Positions 1 to 5,119 of a stretch of DNA of 5,605 bases are shown here, piece after piece. The stretch comes from B1Sed10-231 sp046483385 (GTDB lineage Bacteria; Planctomycetota; Brocadiia; SM23-32). The notes below the pieces were generated by a model. It saw only the letters and a program-made list of their open reading frames with translations. It ran no database searches and had not been told where the DNA came from. The translations under genes and the position numbers were made by a program. The DNA lies in contig JAWODG010000214.1 of NCBI GenBank assembly GCA_046483385.1, positions 1 through 5,605 on the forward strand. Reading direction: 5' to 3'. Every line of letters starts with the position of its first letter. Position 1 is the first letter of the stretch.

Positions 1-1002
1 GACGGCGTCTGTGACGACCCGCCCGCCGTCGGCGCTGGGCAGGTACATTCGATCGGCCACCGGCCCGCGCCAGTCGGGTCCGGAGTCGATGCCCTCCACT
101 CCCAGCTTGACGCCCATGATGCAGCCGATGTTGCCCACGTTGCAGTCGGTATCGTAACCGCTCGTGGTGCCGATCATCAGGGCCCGCTGGAAGTCGTCCC
201 CGCAACAGGCGAGCGCGAGGATGATGAGCGCGTGGTTGGGCACCATGTGGCAGCCGCCGCCGAACTTACCATACCCGTACTGCTCCTGGATGCGGGCCAG
301 GGTTTCGCGCCAGTCGCCGTCGCCGGCCGCCCACTCCCGCACGTCCGCAATGACCCGGGAGATGGTGCAGTCCGCCGGTATCTGGGCCGCCGCCGTGTCC
401 AGCAGCGCGTCCATGTCATCCTCGACGAACGCCTGCGCCACCAGCGCGGCGACGACCTGAGCCCCGTAGATGGCCTCCCCATCGTGGCTCACGCAGGCGG
501 CGCGGCGCGCCAGGTCGGCGGCCTGCTCGGGGTCGCCCGGCGAGGTCAGGCCCCAGCCGTCGATGAATATCTGCGCTCCTATCTGCTCGGCCACCACCCG
601 GCTGTTGGTCTCCATCGAGCCGCTGTCGGGCGGCATGATGCCGTGTTTGAGGCGCAGGTAGGCGGTGTGCTCCGTGCTGGTGCCCAGCCCGCCCCACCAC
701 AGAACCGTGCGCCGCTCCACCAGGTAGTTTAGCCACGTCCGGCCTATCTGCTCCGGCTCGATGTCCCGCGGGTAGCCGTAGTCCTCCAGCGCCCGCAGGA
801 AAGTGAAGGTCCCGGAGATGTCGTCGTCGGGCACGACGAGCGACTTGCCCAGTTGCTCATGGACGTAGTACCAGACCTCGCCGACCGTATCCAGTATCCG
901 TTCGTGGCTCCACTGCTCGACGGGACGGCCGACGTAGACGCCGATGATCTTGCCGAGAACGCCGGCATAGACGCGGTCCGCGTAGTCTTCCGGGAAGGGC
1001 AT
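1..1002 (-). CDS. ADP-ribosylglycohydrolase family protein, 3' end outside the window
   Basis: 334 codons are visible in one open frame that leaves the left edge without a stop. The family hydrolyses ADP-ribosyl bonds on proteins or small molecules, using a binuclear metal centre bound by an N-terminal and a C-terminal acidic motif. The N-terminal glycine-rich helix (YAGVLGKIIGVYVGRPVE, about residues 13-30) is followed by PDDDISG with D59-D61. A central SHDGEAIYGA segment starts at S172. The C-terminal metal motif is GYDTDCNVGNIG, with D284, D286 and C287. The usual family motif is DTDT/S, so the last ligand position is cysteine here, as I believe occurs in one subfamily. The start is ATG at 1002, preceded by GAGGAG at 1010-1015 with 7-nt spacing. 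No signal peptide is seen, so it is probably cytoplasmic. It lies 74 bp behind the acetyltransferase gene on the same strand and has no obvious promoter of its own, so co-transcription is likely. The substrate cannot be inferred. Confidence 0.9.
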   Translation of the reverse strand, partial: MPFPEDYADRVYAGVLGKIIGVYVGRPVEQWSHERILDTVGEVWYYVHEQLGKSLVVPDDDISGTFTFLRALEDYGYPRDIEPEQIGRTWLNYLVERRTVLWWGGLGTSTEHTAYLRLKHGIMPPDSGSMETNSRVVAEQIGAQIFIDGWGLTSPGDPEQAADLARRAACVSHDGEAIYGAQVVAALVAQAFVEDDMDALLDTAAAQIPADCTISRVIADVREWAAGDGDWRETLARIQEQYGYGKFGGGCHMVPNHALIILALACCGDDFQRALMIGTTSGYDTDCNVGNIGCIMGVKLGVEGIDSGPDWRGPVADRMYLPSADGGRVVTDAV

Positions 1003-1076
1003 ATCAACACTCCTCGTTGGAGGGAAACAGGCGCGTCATGATCATCCGCCGACGGGGCTGTGTCAAGCAGCGCCGC

Positions 1077-1976
1077 TCAGTCAGGCACCCGGTAGGCCAT
1101 CGGGCCGAGCATTCGCGACGGCGAGTCCAGCTTCAGGCATTCCCCCTCCTCGTCCCAGTCGGACTGGACCGTGTGCGGCCCCTCAGACGGTCGGATGGGA
1201 CATTCCGCGCAGGGGGGATAGCCGGCGTACCCCTCGGCCAGCATGCCGCTCAGGACCTCGAAGCAGTCCGAATACCTGAACAGCGTTACCGTGCTCTCGC
1301 CGATCCTGCCCCGCCTGTGGAGTCCGCGCCGCTCCATCTCCCGTTCGGCGTATTCGTTCGGCTCCATGATGGGACACTTCCGCTCGCGGAAGGACCACGT
1401 CCGGAGCTTCACCTCACGGCCGTCCGGCAGGCGCGCCGGCAACTCCTCGGTCCGGTGCCCCAGGCACGGCGAGCCGACCGTCGTCTCCACCACGTGTTTG
1501 AACGTGTTGGTGTGGTAGTTGGTGCCCAGGAACAGGCAGTATCCGCCGTCGCGCCAGAGCCGCCCCAGCGGTGAGTCCGGCCCCATCGTCAGCGTCAGGT
1601 GATGGTTCCGCGTGTAGTCTTCGGCGTCCCGGCCCCATGCGGCGATGGGATGCGAAGGGTTCAGGCTGCGCCGGATGCCCGGCATCTTGCGGAAGGTCTC
1701 GGGTATGATGCCGTTGGTGGTGGGCGTCTCGGCGGGGTCGTAGTGGCCCGCCCCGCCCTCTCGCCAGGGCGCGAAGTGGTTGAAGGAAGGCAGCAAAAGC
1801 GTGCCACGCTCGGTCAGCACCTCCTGGAGAGCACGGATGACGGTGTCAGGGCCTCCGACCACGCGTCCGAAGCTGCTCAGCGACGAGTGCACCATCACCC
1901 GGTCCCCGGCCCCGAGCCCGAACGCACGGAGCCCGTCGGCCAGATCCTCTCCGGTCACACGGGAGACACCCGACAT
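1077..1976 (-). CDS. AAC(3)-type aminoglycoside N-acetyltransferase family protein
   Basis: 299 residues, slightly longer than typical AAC(3) enzymes (about 260-290). The family transfers acetyl from acetyl-CoA to the 3-amino group of aminoglycosides, but many environmental members have unknown substrates. Family signatures in order: MVHSSLSSFGRVVGG (28-42) followed by GTLLLPSF (58-65); SLNPSHPIAAWG (104-115) with the conserved HP pair H109-P110; SPLGRLW (135-141) and GGYCLFLG (144-151); and the THxxE-like stretch T158-F-K-H161-V-V-E164. The C-terminal part carries CAECPIRP (C256, C259), followed by a tail to residue 299 that looks specific to this subgroup. The open frame extends upstream to 2372, but family similarity begins just after ATG 1976, which has GAGGTG at 1985-1990 with 8-nt spacing. 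The in-frame GTG at 1985 sits too close to that site. A TTGACG-N17-TATCTT promoter lies about 47 bp upstream. The family call is firm; aminoglycoside resistance is not established. Confidence 0.88.
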   Translation of the reverse strand: MSGVSRVTGEDLADGLRAFGLGAGDRVMVHSSLSSFGRVVGGPDTVIRALQEVLTERGTLLLPSFNHFAPWREGGAGHYDPAETPTTNGIIPETFRKMPGIRRSLNPSHPIAAWGRDAEDYTRNHHLTLTMGPDSPLGRLWRDGGYCLFLGTNYHTNTFKHVVETTVGSPCLGHRTEELPARLPDGREVKLRTWSFRERKCPIMEPNEYAEREMERRGLHRRGRIGESTVTLFRYSDCFEVLSGMLAEGYAGYPPCAECPIRPSEGPHTVQSDWDEEGECLKLDSPSRMLGPMAYRVPD

Positions 1977-2022
1977 CGCAGACACACCTCGGAAGCCAGT
2001 AACGAGCAGCACGAACCCCGAC

Positions 2023-2051
2023 AAGATAGGCCCGGCGCCACGCGCCGTCAA
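2023..2051 (-). promoter_or_regulatory. Predicted sigma70-type promoter for the acetyltransferase / ADP-ribosylglycohydrolase pair
   Basis: On the minus strand, TTGACG (plus 2046-2051) is separated by 17 bp from TATCTT (plus 2023-2028). The expected transcription start is near 2016, giving a leader of about 40 nt before ATG 1976. Five of six bases match consensus at -35 and four of six at -10. It is divergent from the thrS promoter, with about 160 bp between the two -35 boxes. Confidence 0.5.
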
Positions 2052-2161
2052 CCCGAGCCTCGGGGCCCCAACGGCCTGGACGCCCCTTTCCGCGTTGGGC
2101 TCGGCCCCGTCCGTGGGACAAACCCTGATCTCCGCCTCCTGCCTTGCCGTTCGTAGTGAGC

Positions 2162-2176
2162 CCCGCCGCAGGCGGG
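2162..2176. repeat. Palindromic hairpin, copy 1
   Basis: CCCGCC-GCA-GGCGGG forms a 6-bp stem with a 3-nt loop. It matches the palindrome at 2333-2347 at 14 of 15 positions; the only difference is in the loop (GCA versus GAA). It lies upstream of the thrS promoter and may be a REP-like intergenic repeat, which this window alone cannot prove. Confidence 0.45.
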
Positions 2177-2215
2177 CGCGTCGTGGTCGTCGTGGTTTCA
2201 TCGCCACTGCCGACG

Positions 2216-2243
2216 TTGACAGCCCCGATGGGCCGCCTATAAT
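2216..2243 (+). promoter_or_regulatory. Consensus sigma70 promoter for thrS
   Basis: TTGACA at 2216-2221 and TATAAT at 2238-2243 are both perfect consensus hexamers, with a 16-bp spacer. The expected transcription start is around 2250, giving a leader of about 143 nt before the thrS start at 2393. A promoter this strong ahead of a long structured leader suggests that control happens after initiation, in the RNA. Confidence 0.8.
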
Positions 2244-2288
2244 GCGTTTAATGTCAATCACGCGGGGCTCACTCGCGCCAACCCTTCC

Positions 2289-2304
2289 CCGTTGTGGGTA
2301 ACGG
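2289..2304 (+). promoter_or_regulatory. thrS: thrS leader hairpin 1
   Basis: CCGTT (2289-2293) pairs with AACGG (2300-2304) around the 6-nt loop GTGGGT. It includes the sequence TTGTGGG, which resembles the TTGTGAGGG of the next hairpin. It is the first of three successive stem-loops in the predicted thrS leader. The stem is short, and it competes with a possible pairing of 2283-2288 with 2323-2328. Confidence 0.4.
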
Positions 2305-2307
2305 CTG

Positions 2308-2330
2308 GACTTCCCATTGTGAGGGAGGTC
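2308..2330 (+). promoter_or_regulatory. thrS: thrS leader hairpin 2: tRNA-Thr anticodon-arm mimic (candidate ThrRS operator)
   Basis: GACTTCCC (2308-2315) pairs with GGGAGGTC (2323-2330) over 8 bp, including one G-U pair, enclosing a 7-nt loop ATTGTGA (2316-2322). Superimposed on a tRNA anticodon loop (positions 32-38), this gives A32, U33, U34-G35-U36, G37, A38. UGU is a threonine anticodon, and U33 plus a purine at 37 are the canonical flanks. In E. coli, thrS mRNA carries an anticodon-arm mimic that ThrRS binds to block its own translation. The analogy here is inference. The 3' arm contains GGAGGT (2324-2329), the strongest Shine-Dalgarno-like sequence in the leader, although it lies more than 60 nt from the start codon. 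No T-box consensus (AGGGTGGNACCGCG) is present. Confidence 0.55.
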
Positions 2331-2332
2331 GG

Positions 2333-2347
2333 CCCGCCGAAGGCGGG
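2333..2347 (+). repeat. Palindromic hairpin, copy 2 (thrS leader hairpin 3)
   Basis: CCCGCC-GAA-GGCGGG, extended by a flanking G-C pair to a 7-bp stem at 2332-2348, is nearly identical to the palindrome at 2162-2176. As RNA it follows directly after the anticodon-like hairpin. Its 3' arm (2343-2347) could instead pair with CCCGC at 2374-2378, just upstream of the start codon. No T-run follows, so it is not an intrinsic terminator. Confidence 0.45.
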
Positions 2348-2392
2348 CTGCCGCATCCCCCGCATCACGCACACCCGCTGCGAGACTGACCC

Positions 2393-4324
2393 ATGAATAT
2401 TGCGCTCACTCTGCCGGACGGCACCGTCATCAAGAGACCCGCCGGGACCACACCCGCGCAGGTGGCCGAATCGATAGGCCCCGGACTCGCCCGGGACGCG
2501 GTGGCCGCGCGCGTGGACGGCGCCGCCGTGGACCTGGACGTCCCCCTCGACCAGGACGCCGAACTGTCGATCATCACCGTCGACACCCCCGAAGGCCGGG
2601 AGCTGATGCGCCACAGCGTCTCCCACATCATGGCCTGCGCGGTGGGCCGGCTGTTCGATAACGTCAAGTTCGGCATCGGGCCGGCCATCGAGGACGGCTT
2701 CTACTACGATTTCGACCTGGACGACGCGATAAGCGCCGACGACCTGGAGCGCATCGAGGACGAGATGGCGAGCATCGCCGCCCGCGAGACCCCCTTCGAG
2801 CGCGTCGAGATGAGCATCGACGAAGCCCGCGAACTGATGCGCGAGAAGGACCAGGTCTACAAGCTGGAGCTGCTGGAGGACATCGAGGACAACGTCGTCT
2901 CCCTCTACCGCACCGACGGCTTCATCGACCTGTGCCGCGGGCCGCACGTGCCCCACGCCGGCAAGGTCGGCGCGTTCAAGCTGCTCAACGTCGCGGGCGC
3001 CTACTGGCGCGGCGACTCCGCCCGACCCCAGATGCAGCGCATCTACGGCACCGCCTTCGCCACCGAACAGGAGCTGGAGGAGCATCTCGAACGCCTGCGC
3101 AAGGCGGAGGAGCGCGACCACCGGCGCATCGGGCAGGAGCTGGACCTGTTCAGCTTCGACGAGGAGATCGGCCAGGGCCTGGTGCTCTGGCACCCCCGCG
3201 GGACGCAGCTCCGCCAGACCATCGAGGACTACTGGAAGGACATCCACCGGGAGCGCGGATACGAGTTCGTGCGTACCCCGCACATCGCGTCCGAGAAGAT
3301 ATACCGCCGCAGCGGCCACATCCCCAAGTACGAGGACATGATGTACGCGCCGCTGGTCATCGACGAGGAGCGCTACCGGGTCAAGCCGATGAACTGCCCC
3401 GCGCACATCAAGATATTCCAGACACACACCCGCTCATACCGCGACCTGCCGATGCGCTACGCCGAGCTGGGCACCGTCTACCGCTACGAGCTGAGCGGCG
3501 CGCTGCACGGGATGGTCCGCGTGCGCGGCTTCACCCAGGACGACGCCCACATCTTCTGCACCCCTGAGCAGCTCGTCGGGGAGGTCGAGGACCTGCTCGA
3601 CCTGGTCGAGGAGATGATGGGCGCCTTCGGCTACGAGTACTCCGTCTACCTGGCCACCCGGCCGGAGGTCTCGCTCGAGACCGCCAGCGACGACGAATGG
3701 GAACGCGCCACCGAGTCCCTGCGGCGGGCGCTGGAGGAGAAGGACGTCGATTACGAGGTGGACGAGGGCGGCGGGGCGTTCTACGCGCCCAAGATCGACT
3801 GCAAGCTGCACGACGCGCTGGGTCGGGAGTGGCAGGGACCGACCATCCAGGTGGACCTGAACCTGCCGAAGCGCTTCGAGGTCGTTTACGTCGGCGAGGA
3901 CGGGCAGGAGCACGAGTGCATCATCGTGCACCGCGCCATCCTGGGCTCGCTGGAGCGCTTCGTCGGCGGGCTCATCGAGCACTTCGGCGGCTGGTTCCCG
4001 GTCTGGCTGGCGCCGGAGCAGGTCCGCGTGCTGCCCATCACCGACGAGCACGTCGAGTACGCCGAACAGGTGCAGGCTAGGCTGCGGGCGGCCGGCGTGC
4101 GCACGTCGGTGGACGACCGCAACGAGACCATGGGCTACAAGGTCCGTGCCGGCACCGTGGACAAGGTCCCCTACCTGCTGATCGTGGGCGACCGCGAGGT
4201 CGAGAACGGCACCGTCAGCGTCCGCAGCCACGAGGAGGGCGACGAGGGGCCGTCGCCGCTGGACGAGTTCCTCGACCGGATAGAGCGCGAGATAGCCGAA
4301 AAGCAGCTACCGGCGGAATTCTGA
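2393..4324 (+). CDS. thrS: Threonine--tRNA ligase (ThrRS), full length with editing domain
   Basis: 643 residues, about the length of the E. coli enzyme. It charges tRNA-Thr with threonine in the cytoplasm and hydrolyses mischarged Ser-tRNA-Thr. Domains: TGS (about 1-62); editing domain with H74-x3-H78 and C181-R-G-P-H185; class II catalytic core (about 245-535); C-terminal anticodon-binding domain (about 540-643). Zinc ligands match by position: C335 (MNCP), H386 (DDAHIF) and H513 (IVHRAILGS). Motif 2 has YRYE with R364; motif 3 has R522 in SLERFVGGLIEH. N577, E602 and R611 correspond by spacing to E. coli residues reported to contact anticodon bases G35 and U36. The start ATG 2393 is fixed by an in-frame TGA at 2387 and by the TGS domain beginning at once. 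The Shine-Dalgarno is poor (GAGA at 2382-2385). A consensus promoter and hairpin-rich leader precede it. infC, often found downstream of thrS, is absent, so it appears monocistronic. Confidence 0.97.
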   Translation: MNIALTLPDGTVIKRPAGTTPAQVAESIGPGLARDAVAARVDGAAVDLDVPLDQDAELSIITVDTPEGRELMRHSVSHIMACAVGRLFDNVKFGIGPAIEDGFYYDFDLDDAISADDLERIEDEMASIAARETPFERVEMSIDEARELMREKDQVYKLELLEDIEDNVVSLYRTDGFIDLCRGPHVPHAGKVGAFKLLNVAGAYWRGDSARPQMQRIYGTAFATEQELEEHLERLRKAEERDHRRIGQELDLFSFDEEIGQGLVLWHPRGTQLRQTIEDYWKDIHRERGYEFVRTPHIASEKIYRRSGHIPKYEDMMYAPLVIDEERYRVKPMNCPAHIKIFQTHTRSYRDLPMRYAELGTVYRYELSGALHGMVRVRGFTQDDAHIFCTPEQLVGEVEDLLDLVEEMMGAFGYEYSVYLATRPEVSLETASDDEWERATESLRRALEEKDVDYEVDEGGGAFYAPKIDCKLHDALGREWQGPTIQVDLNLPKRFEVVYVGEDGQEHECIIVHRAILGSLERFVGGLIEHFGGWFPVWLAPEQVRVLPITDEHVEYAEQVQARLRAAGVRTSVDDRNETMGYKVRAGTVDKVPYLLIVGDREVENGTVSVRSHEEGDEGPSPLDEFLDRIEREIAEKQLPAEF

Positions 4325-4415
4325 TCCGCCGCCGGTGCAACGGGCGCTTGCCCACCTTGTAACGTGGCGCCCTTCCACGGCGCACGGGCGTTGCCGCCAC
4401 TCGCGTTCCCGGGGC

Positions 4416-4440
4416 TGCGGGTTCGTCGTTACCCGCATTT
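4416..4440 (+). terminator. Possible intrinsic terminator for thrS
   Basis: TGCGGGT (4416-4422) pairs with ACCCGCA (4431-4437) over 7 bp around an 8-nt loop, followed by TTT (4438-4440). It lies about 90 bp past the thrS stop. The T-tract is short, so termination may be weak or factor-dependent. Confidence 0.35.
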
Positions 4441-4480
4441 CAGCCATGGCCGAAGGCTCGGGATTCTACGCCTTTCCCGC

Positions 4481-4519
4481 ACCAGGGCCCGTCAGCTCGG
4501 GCGGCTCGCGCGCCCTGGT
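4481..4519. repeat. 8-bp inverted repeat in the intergenic stretch
   Basis: ACCAGGGC (4481-4488) is the exact reverse complement of GCCCTGGT (4512-4519), with 23 nt between. The right arm can alternatively fold with CCAGGG at 4520-4525, so two mutually exclusive hairpins are possible. Confidence 0.4.
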
Positions 4520-4731
4520 CCAGGGAAGACGCAGCGAGCACCTGAGCGAAGCTCTCTCGGAGTGCGGCGTGCAGTCCGGCGTACGGCGGACGAAGCGCCG
4601 CTTTCCATTTTGCCGAAAGGCTGTAAGACGCCCAGAAGAGGCGCCAGGAACAGCCAGCGCTCGGGAAAGCGAAGGCAAGCCACCCACTCCAGGGCCGGCC
4701 GCCGGGGTAACCCCACTGACTCCTTTTTGCA

Positions 4732-5042
4732 CTATCCTGTAGAGCCTTCTCCCGGGGCATCGCCGTGGGGTGACGGCGGTGGGTCGCCTGCATGCTCAAC
4801 CGGTCCGAGCGCAAAAAGCCTCGGCGCCACTTCCTCTGCCCAGCGCGGCTCCGCCGGCTGGGCCGCCGGGGCGCCATCCTCGAATGGAATCGCCAGGACT
4901 TGCGAGACGTTCTGCTCCTCGTTGCCGTCCGCGTGCACGGCCCGCACGGAGAAGATGCGCGGGACAGTGTGCCCGCCTCGGGGACATACGCTGGGGCCGC
5001 GCGCTCCGGCACCGGCTCAGAGTTCCACAACAGCAGGCGCTC
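4732..5042 (-). pseudogene. Frameshifted coding remnant, possibly from an Ig/Fn3-like domain protein
   Basis: Two minus-strand frames look protein-like in succession. The first, around 5042-4974, reads GERLLLWNSEPVPERAAPAY and then VPEAG. The second, from about 4971 to the TAG at 4732-4734, reads HTVPRIFSVRAVHADGNEE and continues through an acidic, proline-rich tail. Codon third positions are GC-rich in each frame only on its own side of the switch near 4971, which suggests a one-base deletion. FSVRAVHADGNEE resembles the closing strand of bacterial fibronectin-III or Ig-like repeats (typically F-x-VRAVDADGN), but that is only a resemblance. No start codon with a ribosome binding site was found, and the upstream end is unclear: another plausible stretch at about 5124-5017 is again in the second frame. 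It may instead be chance open frames in GC-rich DNA. Confidence 0.25.
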
Positions 5043-5119
5043 GCCGCACGGCGGGCCATCCCGTTTCGGAGGGCCATGCTCTGTCGTGGCCGCCGGGCTC
5101 CGCCAGAGACTCTATCTGT

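Larger units (their letters stand above)
2155..2273. repeat. 12-bp perfect inverted repeat bracketing the thrS promoter
   Basis: AGTGAGCCCCGC at 2155-2166 is the exact reverse complement of GCGGGGCTCACT at 2262-2273, with 95 bp between the arms. The thrS promoter (2216-2243) lies between them. The right arm falls inside the predicted transcript and the left arm lies upstream of the promoter, so the pair cannot form a hairpin in thrS mRNA. No target-site duplication is visible at the outer ends. It could be paired protein-binding sites, the ends of a very small element, or chance in GC-rich DNA. Confidence 0.4.
4325..4731. other. Intergenic stretch without a convincing gene; several GC-rich hairpins
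   Basis: All six frames are partly open because of high GC, but none shows a recognisable protein, a good ribosome binding site or the codon bias of thrS. No tRNA, tmRNA, SRP RNA or RNase P RNA signature was found by eye. The stretch includes a terminator-like hairpin (4416-4440), an 8-bp inverted repeat (4481-4488 with 4512-4519), CCCTG-GTC-CAGGG at 4513-4525, GAGC-GAA-GCTC at 4544-4554, and CGGCG pairing with CGCCG around 4584-4600. It could be an accumulation of repeat elements or an unrecognised structured RNA. Confidence 0.5.

Noticed and set aside
1977..2372. N-terminal extension of the acetyltransferase to 2372
   Set aside because: The extra residues show no family similarity, the extension would cover the predicted promoter of the same gene, and ATG 1976 has a well-placed ribosome binding site.
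2250..2392. T-box riboswitch upstream of thrS
   Set aside because: No AGGGTGGNACCGCG-like T-box sequence and no terminator/antiterminator with a T-run are present. The leader is also shorter than typical T-boxes.
2258..4231. Long minus-strand open frames antisense to thrS (2258-3427 and 3434-4231)
   Set aside because: They are mirror frames of a GC-rich gene, low in family-like motifs, and the plus-strand ThrRS is unambiguous.
4334..4396. Multibranched tRNA-like fold just after thrS (GCAACG pairing with CGTTGC)
   Set aside because: The outer 6-bp pairing with two inner hairpins is suggestive, but there is no conserved tRNA or known RNA signature, and such pairings are easy to find at this GC content.
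4411..4446. tRNA T-arm (GGGTTCG-like sequence)
   Set aside because: The loop has 8 nt and lacks the TTCRANY pattern, and no acceptor stem or D-arm can be drawn around it. A terminator-like hairpin explains it better.
4701..4728. Terminator formed by GGGGTAACCCC and the T-run at 4724-4728
   Set aside because: The stem has only 4 bp and is separated from the T-run by 9 nt, so it does not fit an intrinsic terminator.
4440..5030. 196-codon minus-strand frame as one intact protein
   Set aside because: Only the first 20 or so residues look protein-like. Beyond about 4971 the plausible reading moves to another frame, and the rest is Arg/Ser-rich.
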